Shown here piece by piece: positions 9,238 through 18,161 of a stretch of DNA of 64,000 bases (positions within the stretch are counted from its first letter, which is position 1; each line of letters opens with the position of its first letter). A model generated the notes under the pieces. It had not been told where the DNA came from and did not search any database. It worked only from the letters and a program-made list of their open reading frames with translations. The position numbers and the translations under genes were made by a program. This DNA is from Leptospira meyeri. Lineage in GTDB: Bacteria; Spirochaetota; Leptospiria; Leptospirales; Leptospiraceae. The DNA is taken from NCBI RefSeq assembly GCF_004368965.1, contig NZ_SORO01000001.1:2946001-3010000 (forward strand). The letters run 5' to 3'.

Positions 9238-10317
9238 ATGAAAAATTCTGAAAAAATTTTAGATCTTCTTGGTTTGGAAACTTTGCCAACGACACTTGTC
9301 GCTTTTTTTGATAGTTCAGAACCAAGCGATTTTTTTAGGATTAACTTGAAAAACTTATCAGAAGTAACAGGTGTCCCATTCCAAGATTTACTCACTATTT
9401 TTTTGAAACTTGTTGATCTGGGTATATTTAATTTGTCATGGGAATACCATTGTACACATTGTAACGGGATTCCTGGCTTTAAACATAATTTTAGCGAATT
9501 AAAATCAGAAGGGGAATGTGCCCTTTGTGAAGTATCTTTTCGCAATACCCTCGACAAAAACATTGAAGTGACTTTTACTGCTCACGCTTCCTTTATCGAA
9601 ATACCTGAAGTCGTTTTTTCAGAAGCCAAAGAAAGTATGATGGCAGCAGTTCGTGAAAAACGATTAAAAATGCCTGACCAATTTGTTTCAGGACTCGAAT
9701 GTTTGAATAATGAAACTTTTCGGGAACTTTTTGGTGAACAAGTACTTTCTGTCCAAGAAAGCCTAGCCGTCGAAACGGTATCCTTTCTTTTCACAGATAT
9801 CAAAGGATCGACACAAATGTATTCAGATTTGGGAGATGCTAAGTCTTATGATATCGTAAGGGAGCACTTCAAAATTTTGTTCGCAGCGATTGCGCGTAAT
9901 AACGGAATCGTTGTGAAAACCATTGGTGATGCTGTTATGGGTAGTTTCTTAAAACCAATCGATTCACTCAATGCTGCCTTAGAAGCACATCGTGAATTTG
10001 CATCTAAACAATTAAGCCAAGTTGGATATTTAAAAATTAAAATGGGAATCCACTCGGGAAGTGCGATTGTTGTGAACCTCAATCGATCTGTCGATTACTT
10101 TGGTAATTCAGTAAATTTGGCGGCAAGAGTACAGGGATCGGTAGAAGACCACGAAATTAGTTTTACGAAACGTATCTTAGAAGACAACTCTGTACATTCT
10201 TTTTTGAAATCAAAACGCGCGCATCTTAGGCGGCGTTCGGAAAATTTCAAAGGAATCAATGGAGCAGTAGATGTTTACACACTTTCGGCTGACACCATTG
10301 TTTCTTGGACAACGTAG
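9238..10317 (+). CDS. Class III adenylate cyclase with N-terminal DUF5939-like zinc-ribbon region
   Basis: 359 residues. Residues ~180-340 form a class III nucleotide cyclase domain with both metal Asp residues (D187 in FTDIKGS, D231 in GDAVMG), the purine-specifying Lys227 and Asp286, and the transition-state Asn293/Arg297 (NLAARVQG). The Lys/Asp pair argues for ATP, hence cAMP, rather than GTP. The N-terminal half has H-C-x-x-C at 71-75 and C-x-x-C at 94-97, a probable zinc ribbon as in DUF5939 cyclases. Soluble. What the N-terminal part senses is unknown, and no cAMP receptor is seen in this window. Confidence 0.9.
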   Translation: MKNSEKILDLLGLETLPTTLVAFFDSSEPSDFFRINLKNLSEVTGVPFQDLLTIFLKLVDLGIFNLSWEYHCTHCNGIPGFKHNFSELKSEGECALCEVSFRNTLDKNIEVTFTAHASFIEIPEVVFSEAKESMMAAVREKRLKMPDQFVSGLECLNNETFRELFGEQVLSVQESLAVETVSFLFTDIKGSTQMYSDLGDAKSYDIVREHFKILFAAIARNNGIVVKTIGDAVMGSFLKPIDSLNAALEAHREFASKQLSQVGYLKIKMGIHSGSAIVVNLNRSVDYFGNSVNLAARVQGSVEDHEISFTKRILEDNSVHSFLKSKRAHLRRRSENFKGINGAVDVYTLSADTIVSWTT

Positions 10318-10319
10318 AC

Positions 10320-11024
10320 CTACCAACCAATCTCTTTTTTATCGCGAAAAAATTTCCCCGTAGGTCCATTGTCTGGTAGAGTGGCAGCCCAAACAATGGT
10401 CTCTGCACCTTGTTCCACTGGCCTTGTGGCATTGGCACCACCCATATCCGTTTTCACCCAACCAGGACATACCGAATTAATTTTAATATTTTTCCCAACT
10501 CCCTCGGCACTTGCGACATTGGTGAGGGCATTGATGGCAGTTTTAGAAATGCGGTAGGCTGGATACCCGCCACCCATATCAGAGAGTTGTCCCATACCAG
10601 AACTAACATTCACAATACGACCAAAATCATTTTGGATCATCATTGGTAAAAACGTTTGGATCAAACGAAGGGGACCGTATAAATTTACGAGGAGAGTTCG
10701 GTGTAGGTCTTCACTAGTGGTATCAAAGAAGGAGCCAGGATCGGCAAATATCCCTGCATTGTTTACAAGGATATCTAATTTACCAAAACTGCCTGTGATT
10801 GTATCGAGTGCTTCGCTGATACTTTGTTCCTTGGAAACATCGAGGGGAAGGATTTCCCCTTTGCCAACGGCCTGAACTGCTGCTAAGGTATCAGCAGCCT
10901 CTCCTGGATTTCTTGCACCGATGAGAACGTAGATTCCTTGTTTAGCCAGATCAATGGAGACTTGTTTCCCAATCCCTCGGTTGGCCCCTGTGACCAGTGC
11001 AATGCGTTCCTTGGATGTTTTCAT
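10320..11024 (-). CDS. Short-chain dehydrogenase/reductase
   Basis: 234 residues, classical SDR. Visible motifs are the TGANRGIG dinucleotide loop (12-19), LDVS (61-64, adenine pocket), NNAG (88-91), Ser141/142 and the catalytic YxxxK (Tyr157, Lys161 in YPAYRISKTA). The PGWVKTDMGG segment is typical of NADPH-dependent carbonyl reductases of this group. An AAGGAGAT ribosome binding site precedes the ATG. It lies tail to tail with the cyclase gene and about 50 bases downstream of the lipoprotein hydrolase gene on the same strand, so the two may be cotranscribed. Substrate unknown. Confidence 0.9.
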   Translation of the reverse strand: MKTSKERIALVTGANRGIGKQVSIDLAKQGIYVLIGARNPGEAADTLAAVQAVGKGEILPLDVSKEQSISEALDTITGSFGKLDILVNNAGIFADPGSFFDTTSEDLHRTLLVNLYGPLRLIQTFLPMMIQNDFGRIVNVSSGMGQLSDMGGGYPAYRISKTAINALTNVASAEGVGKNIKINSVCPGWVKTDMGGANATRPVEQGAETIVWAATLPDNGPTGKFFRDKKEIGW

Positions 11025-11077
11025 GGAATCAAATCTCCTTTGGTAGTTTTGATCTACCTTTCTTCTATAGACTGTTT

Positions 11078-12091
11078 TTACTTAGACTTAGAAAGTTCTG
11101 TGAGCCATTTTTCCGTTTGAGCTTCGATAAAAGCTTTGTCTGTGATCACCCACTTCGACATGAGAACATGCATTCCATTTTCCACGACTACCTTTCGGTT
11201 GAGTGGACTGGGAGTTTTATCTAATCCAAAGTTAGCATAACCTTCTAACATTTTTGGAACACTGGCAGTTGGGTCTTGTTCTTTCTCATTTTTATAGTAA
11301 TACAAAAGTAAGGCGGGAGATGTTACCTTGCGAAAGACAGCGGGAACTGCAGCATAGTTTTTTAAATCATTCACACCCACAAGGGCCGAAAAATATTGTT
11401 CCGGATACCAAAAGTTATTTCTCTCTGGTAACACTTTGGGATTGTTATTGTGGGAAGAGGATCTGACTTTTCCTTTGAGTAAATGAATGAATGTGAGTCC
11501 ACCAGGATAGTTGAGTATATTCAAACTCCCATCCACAGGTGCATAAAATGGATTCGCTAAAACAAGTCCATCCACTTCTTCCGGATATTCGGAAGCAAGC
11601 CAAGTGGCAAGCAGTCCTCCCATAGAACTTCCAAACACAACCACACGATCCCCTTGTGATTGCATCATGTACAAAGCTTCACGAGATGCATCTAAATAGT
11701 TGTTAAAGTTTTGGTCTCTTTGGTCTTCTTTGTTCGTTCCATGGCCTGGGAGACGAAGTAGGTAAGTATTAGCTTTAAATTTTTTAGCCAATTTTTCCAT
11801 CACCTCTTCGCCTTCCGCACGGGAGGCACCAAACCCATGAATGTATAAAAATGCGAGTGGGGTTTTTTTACCAAAACTGATATAACGTTCTTCGTTTCCG
11901 GGTCTATGGTTTTTACGTTTACTCTCGGCTAACTTCTCTTGGAAGTAAACTTCAAAGTTCGCATAACTTAAGTTTGCTTTTGGTTCGTAATTGGGACGAC
12001 CCGCACAGGAAACTAGGACGAGGGAAACGGTGATGAAGAAAACAGCAGACAGCTGTCGAAGGTTGTGGAATAAAGAACACGATTTAGCCAT
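11078..12091 (-). CDS. Alpha/beta hydrolase lipoprotein
   Basis: A lipobox (VLVSC, then AGRP) follows a hydrophobic stretch, so the mature protein should be lipid-anchored. The ATG at 12091 gives a proper signal peptide; an upstream GTG at 12151 would add 20 residues. The alpha/beta-hydrolase core shows HGFGASRAEGEE (oxyanion loop), nucleophile elbow GSSMGG, and a C-terminal NGMHVLM holding the likely catalytic His. It resembles monoglyceride lipases and carboxylesterases. Substrate unknown; the outer membrane or periplasm is the expected location. The frame reads back toward the acyl-CoA dehydrogenase gene, from which it diverges. Confidence 0.82.
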   Translation of the reverse strand: MAKSCSLFHNLRQLSAVFFITVSLVLVSCAGRPNYEPKANLSYANFEVYFQEKLAESKRKNHRPGNEERYISFGKKTPLAFLYIHGFGASRAEGEEVMEKLAKKFKANTYLLRLPGHGTNKEDQRDQNFNNYLDASREALYMMQSQGDRVVVFGSSMGGLLATWLASEYPEEVDGLVLANPFYAPVDGSLNILNYPGGLTFIHLLKGKVRSSSHNNNPKVLPERNNFWYPEQYFSALVGVNDLKNYAAVPAVFRKVTSPALLLYYYKNEKEQDPTASVPKMLEGYANFGLDKTPSPLNRKVVVENGMHVLMSKWVITDKAFIEAQTEKWLTELSKSK

Positions 12092-12210
12092 ACAAATGGA
12101 AAATTTTACAATGAATTTGCTTTCTTGTAAAGAGAGAAAAACCCTTGGCACAGGAAGGGTCGTACGAAAAAAGGTAGTAAATACCCCATTCTCATAAGGA
12201 ACATCCCGGA

Positions 12211-13377
12211 ATGTATAGCCAATTCACAGAGCAACAACTTGAAATCAGAGATTTAGTTCGTAACTTCGTAAAAAAAGAAATCCCACATGAAGTCGCATTG
12301 CACTGGGATGAGAAAAACCAACACCCAACAGAACTCATCAATAAAATGCGTTCGGAACTTGGAATAAACGGACTTGTCATTCCTGAAGAATACGGTGGAT
12401 GGGGACTTGGAGCGATCGAGCAGTGTTTAGCCATCGAGGAACTTTCTCGTGGATGCCTTGGAATCGCTCTCGGATTTGCATACACTGGTCTTGGAATCCT
12501 TCCAATTCTAAAAGGTGCCACTCACGAACAAAAATTAAAATGGCTTCCAGAAATTGCGGACGGAAAGTTCGGCGTTTCTTTCTGTTTGTCTGAGCCAGGT
12601 GCTGGTTCTGACGTTCCTGGTATGACCACTCGCGCTGAGAAAAAAGGCGACAAATGGATCATCAACGGTGCAAAACAATGGATCACTGGTGCATCTGATG
12701 CACAAGCTTTTACTGTATTTGCTTATACTGATAAAAATCGCGGAACACGTGGAGTTTCTTGTTTCTACGTTCCACGTAACGCAAAAGGTCTTACTGTTGG
12801 TAAAAAAGAAGACAAACTTGGAATCCGAGCGTCTTCCACTCACCAAGTGATTTTTGAAGATTGTGAAGTCGGTGAAGACGCACTCGTAGGAAAAGAAAAC
12901 CTAGGTTTCGTTTATGCTCTTCAAACTTTAAATGCATCTCGTCCGTTCGTAGCGGTTATGGGTGTGGGTGTAGCACAAGCCGCTCTTGACCACGCAGCTC
13001 GTTACGCTCGTGAGAGAGAACAGTTCGGTGTTAAAATCGGAACTTTCCAAGCAGTGCAACACATGTTAGCTGATATGTCGATCAAAGTAGAAACTGCAAG
13101 AGAAATCACTTACAAAGCAGCTCGTCTTTCTGATGCAAACGATCCTAACCTTCCAAAATACTCTGCAATTGCAAAAGCATATGCTTCTGAATGTGCGGTT
13201 CAGTGTGCTACTGACGCAGTTCAAATTTTTGGTGGATACGGATATACAAAAGAGTATCCTGTTGAGAAGTTAATGAGAGATTCCAAAATCCTCACCATCT
13301 TCGAAGGAACTACACAAATCCAAAAGAACGAAATTGCAGCTTACGTAATCAAAGAAGCAGCTTCTAAAAAAGACTAA
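12211..13377 (+). CDS. Acyl-CoA dehydrogenase
   Basis: 388 residues, full length for the family. Seen are FCLSEPGAGSD and WITGASDA (FAD/substrate loop), KLGIRASSTHQVIFEDC, the YAREREQFG helix, QIFGGYGYTKEYPVEK, and the catalytic base Glu366 in FEGTTQI, the position used by short- and medium-chain enzymes. It oxidises an acyl-CoA to the enoyl-CoA with FAD and passes electrons to ETF. Leptospira live on long-chain fatty acids, so a beta-oxidation role fits. An AGGAAC ribosome binding site precedes the ATG, and a strong terminator follows, so it is probably monocistronic. Confidence 0.93.
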   Translation: MYSQFTEQQLEIRDLVRNFVKKEIPHEVALHWDEKNQHPTELINKMRSELGINGLVIPEEYGGWGLGAIEQCLAIEELSRGCLGIALGFAYTGLGILPILKGATHEQKLKWLPEIADGKFGVSFCLSEPGAGSDVPGMTTRAEKKGDKWIINGAKQWITGASDAQAFTVFAYTDKNRGTRGVSCFYVPRNAKGLTVGKKEDKLGIRASSTHQVIFEDCEVGEDALVGKENLGFVYALQTLNASRPFVAVMGVGVAQAALDHAARYAREREQFGVKIGTFQAVQHMLADMSIKVETAREITYKAARLSDANDPNLPKYSAIAKAYASECAVQCATDAVQIFGGYGYTKEYPVEKLMRDSKILTIFEGTTQIQKNEIAAYVIKEAASKKD

Positions 13378-13403
13378 GACAAGGCGAGAGTCTGTCGAAA
13401 GGG

Positions 13404-13432
13404 AAAGCCTCCAGGAATGGGGGCTTTTTTTT
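13404..13432 (+). terminator. Rho-independent terminator of the acyl-CoA dehydrogenase gene
   Basis: A nine-pair stem (AAAGCCTCC with GGGGGCTTT, one G-U pair) with a six-base loop runs straight into a T run. It begins 27 bases after the stop codon. Confidence 0.85.
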
Positions 13433-13457
13433 GGGGTGGTACAAGTTGGATGTAGGT

Positions 13458-13509
13458 ATCCCCACCCTGAATTGGGTGGGGTGAGTCCACCCGCCACCCA
13501 ATGACTTCC
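13458..13509 (+). repeat. GC-rich intergenic repeat, copy A
   Basis: One of four copies in the window. Its order is CCCCACCC, a short spacer, GGGTGGGG, a few bases, then the shared core CCCGCCACCCAAT and a GACTTCC tail. The first two blocks can form a stem. Copies B, C and D are at 49995-50043 (opposite strand), 62511-62551 and 63711-63760. Confidence 0.75.
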
Positions 13510-13665
13510 CTATATAACACCTACCCATTTCTTTCCACCGAAATATTATATTTGCAAATTTTAATATTAGGAAGTTCATCTTTCTACATTAAATCCAGTG
13601 AATAAGCATCATATCATAGTTAAGCGATTTGGAAATTTAGGTCAAATCAACAATCATTCGTTTTT

Positions 13666-13760
13666 TCTGGCCACCCGGGCGGGCTAATCCGGAGTCCGCT
13701 TTTGCTCCCCCCTGATTGGCAAATGCCGAATCAGGGTGCCTTCGGCATCCTACTTATCCC
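13666..13760. repeat. GC-rich block with competing palindromes
   Basis: Much richer in G and C than its surroundings. CCCTGATT/AATCAGGG arms with an inner GGC/GCC form an 11-pair hairpin (13710-13736). ATGCCGAA (13723-13730) also pairs with TTCGGCAT (13741-13748), so the two stems exclude each other. CCCGGGCGGG lies just upstream. It differs from the repeat A-D family and looks like a separate mobile or structural repeat. Confidence 0.5.
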
Positions 13761-13989
13761 TGGTGGTTTTAAATCCATCTTACGTATGTTAGTTTTAATT
13801 TTTAATAAAAACAAGGCCTTCCTCGATTTTCTTTACTTACGGAATCATCTTTCTGATTTTTGCCTCGGGTTTTTATTTAAGAAAGTTCATTCTCTATAAT
13901 TGATTCATACGGATAACTCCTAGGTGTAAATCCAGCATTGTTGCCAAAATGCTTTATCGAAATTCCTAAAGAGAAAAAATAAACTTTAC

Positions 13990-14892
13990 ATGCGAATTTT
14001 TGTTCCTATGTTTTTCCCTATGTTTAAAAAAACATTATCTTTAGCGTTTGTTTTCATTGTATCTATGAATTGTGCCGGTGAGAAAAAAGACACTGATCTA
14101 ACTTCCTTAGCACTACTTAGTCTTCTCGGTAGTTCCTCTGGTTATACGGGAACTTGTACAACCACTTTTGGTGCAGGAGTTCCTACTTGGATTCAAACAA
14201 GTTTCACATGTGTGACAGTGTCTGTCAGCGGATCTAATTATGTTTTTAAGTTTAACTCGCTACCAACATACAAAAGTATCTATTGGGGTTCTTCCAGTGC
14301 AGGTTACGAATCTACTATGTATGTAAACTCCGGTCAGGCAAATGCAAAAAATCCCAATTTAATTAAATCACAAAATCATACCTTAACCGTTCCAATTGAT
14401 AATCAAAATACAACGGCAACAACCTCCAGTTTTGGTATGATCGGAGTATCTACTAATGGAATTGCCATTTACAATGACCAAGCAGCTCCAGGAGACTCTC
14501 TTTCTACTGAGTATTATACGTTTGATTCCTCACAAGGACATCCTACCAGTACAGGTGCTTATCATTATCATGTGGAACCACCAAAAATTTCTAACAACGA
14601 TAGTAACTTAGTTGGGATAGCCCAAGACGGGTATTTGATTTTTGGGAAAAAACATAATGCGATAACGACAGGTCTGACCACAGGATTTACGTTAGGTGGT
14701 GCTAATAGCAGCACAAAATGTACTGATGCAGGTGCTAGTAATGTTGTGCCAACCTCATGGGCAGGAGCAACCAATTACAATACAACCAAAACGACAAACA
14801 CGGGTTATCATTATCACGTTAATAATGGGACAGAGGTAAATGGAATCTTACTTTCTGGTAAACTCATCGGAGCAGGTGGATCTGCAAACTAA
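13990..14892 (+). CDS. YHYH-domain lipoprotein
   Basis: 300 residues. The N-terminus is a signal peptide ending in VSMNCAGEK, a leptospiral lipobox; ATGs at 13990, 14008 and 14020 are all possible starts, and the last gives the most typical signal peptide. The mature part carries the YHYH signature twice, YHYHVEPP near residue 190 and YHYHVNNG near residue 272, with SSFGMIGVSTNGIAIYN and GIAQDGYLIFG between, as in the YHYH protein family. The paired His/Tyr motifs suggest metal binding. It starts a three-gene operon ending in an SCO protein, so copper or another metal at the cell surface is a reasonable guess. Confidence 0.85.
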   Translation: MRIFVPMFFPMFKKTLSLAFVFIVSMNCAGEKKDTDLTSLALLSLLGSSSGYTGTCTTTFGAGVPTWIQTSFTCVTVSVSGSNYVFKFNSLPTYKSIYWGSSSAGYESTMYVNSGQANAKNPNLIKSQNHTLTVPIDNQNTTATTSSFGMIGVSTNGIAIYNDQAAPGDSLSTEYYTFDSSQGHPTSTGAYHYHVEPPKISNNDSNLVGIAQDGYLIFGKKHNAITTGLTTGFTLGGANSSTKCTDAGASNVVPTSWAGATNYNTTKTTNTGYHYHVNNGTEVNGILLSGKLIGAGGSAN

Positions 14893-14914
14893 TTTATCCA
14901 ATTAATTAGAGTTC

Positions 14915-15481
14915 GTGAACCTAAAACATATTACTATTTTTATCATAATGTTTACCTCTCTACTACATTGTGGGGAGGTAGTCATGGATAACGATCCTGA
15001 AATCAGTCTTGGTTTAGAAAGTACCTATTTCTATAAAGGTCAGAAGTTTTCAGGAAAAATGAAATCAATCCATCCGAATGGAACCATTCGGATCACATCG
15101 TTTTTGAACGGCCTTGAAGACGGTCCAACGATTGATATTTTCCCAGATGGTCAAAGAAGTGCTGAGTATTTTTATAAACAAGGAAAACGTACAGGAATCC
15201 ATCGAGGTTGGTATGAAAATGGAAAAGCTAGATTCCAATATTCCTATCAGGACGATTTAGCAGTCGGTGATCATTGGGAATGGCATGAAGATGGAAAGGT
15301 CTATCGATATGCTAAATTTGAAAATGGAATCAATGTTGGAACTAAAGTTTGGCGTAAAGATGGAAAAATTTATTCCAATTATACTTATTCACCTGAAAGA
15401 TTATATGGAGTGATTGGTTCTAAACTTTGTTTTAAACTTAAAGGTGACGAAACAAATAAAAAAACAATAATCAACCCATGA
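14915..15481 (+). CDS. YwqK-like (MORN-type repeat) lipoprotein
   Basis: 188 residues, GTG start 23 bases after the previous stop. Signal peptide with lipobox SLLHCGE. The body is made of repeated strands of the MORN/YwqK type: HPNGTIRITSFLNG, FPDGQRSAEYFYKQGKRTG, YENGKARFQYSYQDD, HEDGKVYRYAKFENG and RKDGKIYSNYTY. Such repeats form flat beta sheets used for binding. Although YwqK is often labelled an antitoxin, nothing here resembles a toxin; as a lipoprotein it is more likely an envelope protein. It overlaps the SCO gene by four bases (ATGA). Confidence 0.8.
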   Translation: MNLKHITIFIIMFTSLLHCGEVVMDNDPEISLGLESTYFYKGQKFSGKMKSIHPNGTIRITSFLNGLEDGPTIDIFPDGQRSAEYFYKQGKRTGIHRGWYENGKARFQYSYQDDLAVGDHWEWHEDGKVYRYAKFENGINVGTKVWRKDGKIYSNYTYSPERLYGVIGSKLCFKLKGDETNKKTIINP

Positions 15482-16191
15482 ACATTTTTAATCGTTTAAC
15501 TTTCTTTCTAGTTTTTATATGTATTTTCAGTTTCATTTCCTGTGGTTGGTTTTATCGTGAAGATGGTGAAAAAGATTCTAAGTTAACATTTTTTGATACT
15601 CCCAAAAAAGATACACTGCCATACTTTCGAGGCCGTGATTTAGAATCTTTTTGGACTAACAAAAATCAAAAACCTTCTGATGCAAGAAAAGTGGATCCCT
15701 TCACGTTTAAAAATCAACTCAATGAAAATATCAGTGAATCACATTTTAAAGACAAAGTGACAATCGTATCATTTTTTTTTGCTAAATGTCATGGCCTTTG
15801 TCCCAATATCATTCGAAATTTAAAGTTTGTACAATCTGAAATTTCAAAATTTAAGAACATTCAAATAGTCTCATACTCCGTGACTCCAGACTTGGATACT
15901 CCTACTGAATTGAAAAAGTTTGCAGAAGAAAAGGGAATTCAATCCAATTATTGGAACTTGATAACTGGAGATAGAGAGGAAATCTTTAAAATTGCAAGAA
16001 ATACATTTCAAGCAGATACAAATACAACTAACAAAGACGTGACAAGAGACTTTGTTCATTCAGAACAAGTTTTTCTAATTGATAAGGATTTATACTTTCG
16101 GGGAATCTACAACGGAAATCGAAGTGAGTCCATTAAAACAATGCTAGCAGATATTAAAATTCTCACAGACGAATCAGTTGTCGCAAAATAA
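15478..16191 (+). CDS. SCO1/SenC-family lipoprotein
   Basis: 237 residues. Signal peptide with lipobox FSFISC (lipidated Cys22). The thioredoxin-like SCO domain (~70-230) has its copper/redox motif C104-H-G-L-C108, and the distal His194 (FVHSEQ), which completes the usual Cys-Cys-His copper site. YSVTPDLDTP and FLIDKDLYFRG are further family marks. SCO proteins deliver copper to the CuA site of cytochrome c oxidase or act as thiol reductants outside the membrane. It is translationally coupled to the YwqK-like gene and shares an operon with the YHYH lipoprotein. Confidence 0.9.
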   Translation: MNIFNRLTFFLVFICIFSFISCGWFYREDGEKDSKLTFFDTPKKDTLPYFRGRDLESFWTNKNQKPSDARKVDPFTFKNQLNENISESHFKDKVTIVSFFFAKCHGLCPNIIRNLKFVQSEISKFKNIQIVSYSVTPDLDTPTELKKFAEEKGIQSNYWNLITGDREEIFKIARNTFQADTNTTNKDVTRDFVHSEQVFLIDKDLYFRGIYNGNRSESIKTMLADIKILTDESVVAK

Positions 16192-16286
16192 TGAATTTGT
16201 TTTTCATTTTTGATTAAAAAAAGGGCTGACTTAAATTTCTACTTCCTGCAAAATCATACTTCTGTTTTTCGAAGAGAAGGTAAATT

Positions 16287-18098
16287 ATGAAAGGAAAAGA
16301 AAATCAAGACATAATTCCCCCTTCTTCAGAAAAGGATGAGGATAAAAAACGCACACTCATCCTCAGACAAATGGAAAAGTTAGGCAAACTTGGCCACTGG
16401 GAGGTAGATTTTCTTCACCAAACTTTACATTGGTCAGAAGGTGTGTTTCATATTTTAGAAATGGATCCTTCTTCTATGCCGGTCGATTTAGAAAAAGGTT
16501 ATTTATTTGTTCATCCTGAGGACAGGGAACTAGCTACCCAACATATGAAAGAGGTGTTGGAAAAAGGAATCAGTTATGATTTGGAATGTCGACTGGTCAC
16601 TACAACTGGAAAAGTCAAATTTGTTCACTCTCTTGCGGAAGTGATTCGAAATGAAAAAAACGAACCCGAACAAATTGTGGGAATTTTTCAAGACATCACC
16701 GAACAAAGAGAAGCTTATCAAAGTTTACTCGCACAAGAATTAAGACTCAGCACCATCCTGCAATCCGAACCAGAATGTGTGAAGGTCGTTTCCCCAGACG
16801 GAATTCTAATCGAAATGAACCCTGCCGGATTACAAATGATCGAAGCCGACTCTCCAGAAGACGCGATTGGACAAAAAGTTCAAAATTTAGTAAACCCTGC
16901 GGATTTAAAATTTTATCAATCCTTACATGATAAAGCACTCCAAGGCATTCAATCGAGTACCAGATTTAGAATGATTGGACTAAAAGGAACGGAACGATGG
17001 ATGGAAAGTACAGCCGTTCCTCTTGAAAACCAAACCGGCGAGATTGTTTCTGTATTAAGTGTCACAAGAGATATATCGGATAAAGTTATCGCCGAAGAAA
17101 AGCTCATTCGTATCAAAAGAAACCAGGAAGCTCTTATCAATGGTACTTCTGATTTGATTTGGTCACTTGACTCTAATTTTTGTTTGGTTGCCGCCAATAA
17201 GGCATTTTTAGATGTGATGGGCTTTCTTCTCGGGGCTCTTGCAAAAGAAGGTGATTCTGTTCTTATTATGAGCCAAGGCGAAGCTTTTTATGAAAAGTGG
17301 AAGGGATATTATGAAAGAGGGCTTTCTGGTGAGTCATTCAAAACATACGAAAGGTTTATAAGTCCTATCACAGGAAAAGAAGAACATAGAGAAGTTTTTT
17401 TTAATCCCATTCGCAATGCAGAAAACCATATCACTGGTCTTGCCTGTTTTTCAAAAGACATTACAGATTTGATGGCCAAACGAATGGAACTCGTTGCCAG
17501 TGAAAAAAGGTACAGAGCTCTCGTTGAAAATGGAATCGATGTGATTGCAATCCTTAATATAGAAGGTAGAGCAAAATATGTTTCCCCATCCATTACAAAA
17601 GTTTTGGGGTATTCGGAATCAGATGCGATGCATATGAATTTATTCGATTTTCTGCATCCAGATGATGTCACAAAAATTATCAAACGATTGGAAGAGGTTC
17701 GTCATATTCCCATTGGAAGTTCTCTTCCGAGTCATAATTTTAGAATCAAACACCAAGATGGATCTTGGAGGTGGGTAGAATCCACCATCACCAACTTAAT
17801 CGATGACGAATCGATTGGTGGCATTGTGGATAATTTTCACGATGTGACAGAACGAGTCTTTCAAATCACTGCCATCCAAACCCAAAATGAAAAATTAAAA
17901 GCCATTGCTTGGACCCAGTCTCATGTTGTGCGAAACCCATTGGCCCGGATCATGGGCCTTGTTGATTTGATTAAACTGGGCTCTTTGTCCAGCGAAGAGG
18001 AACGTCGGAGTTTAGATCACTTGCTGGAATCGGCGAAAGAGTTGGATAACATCATTCAAGACATAGTTCTCAAATCCCAAAGAGTCATTGTCCCTTAA
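16287..18098 (+). CDS. Multi-PAS sensor with H-box but no ATPase domain
   Basis: 603 residues, no membrane segment. Four PAS/PAC units are visible: ~20-135 (ending VGIFQDITEQ), ~145-265 (VLSVTRDISDK), ~285-395 (ACFSKDITDL) and ~405-530 (DNFHDVTER). After them comes a short dimerisation helix pair with an H-box, SHVVRNPLARIMG, and the protein stops ~50 residues later. The N, G1 and G2 boxes of a HATPase domain are missing, and the stop is followed by non-coding sequence. It therefore cannot autophosphorylate by itself; it could be phosphorylated by a partner or act as a dimerising sensor. A GAAGG ribosome binding site precedes the ATG. Confidence 0.82.
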   Translation: MKGKENQDIIPPSSEKDEDKKRTLILRQMEKLGKLGHWEVDFLHQTLHWSEGVFHILEMDPSSMPVDLEKGYLFVHPEDRELATQHMKEVLEKGISYDLECRLVTTTGKVKFVHSLAEVIRNEKNEPEQIVGIFQDITEQREAYQSLLAQELRLSTILQSEPECVKVVSPDGILIEMNPAGLQMIEADSPEDAIGQKVQNLVNPADLKFYQSLHDKALQGIQSSTRFRMIGLKGTERWMESTAVPLENQTGEIVSVLSVTRDISDKVIAEEKLIRIKRNQEALINGTSDLIWSLDSNFCLVAANKAFLDVMGFLLGALAKEGDSVLIMSQGEAFYEKWKGYYERGLSGESFKTYERFISPITGKEEHREVFFNPIRNAENHITGLACFSKDITDLMAKRMELVASEKRYRALVENGIDVIAILNIEGRAKYVSPSITKVLGYSESDAMHMNLFDFLHPDDVTKIIKRLEEVRHIPIGSSLPSHNFRIKHQDGSWRWVESTITNLIDDESIGGIVDNFHDVTERVFQITAIQTQNEKLKAIAWTQSHVVRNPLARIMGLVDLIKLGSLSSEEERRSLDHLLESAKELDNIIQDIVLKSQRVIVP

Positions 18099-18161
18099 AT
18101 TAATTCCTTTGGGGGCTTAATTTATCTTGTTTTTTATACTCAATTCGTTCTAATTCCTGCC

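Larger units (their letters stand above)
13433..13989. other. Gene-free stretch with two GC-rich repeats
   Basis: No convincing gene on either strand. It contains the intergenic repeat copy at 13458-13509, a second GC-rich palindromic block at 13666-13760, and AT-rich sequence leading to the YHYH gene. Short open frames here cross the repeats and have neither ribosome binding sites nor recognisable protein features. Confidence 0.6.

Noticed and set aside
14915..15481. Calling the YwqK-like protein an antitoxin of a toxin-antitoxin pair
   Set aside because: It is a lipoprotein in a redox/metal operon and no toxin gene is adjacent.
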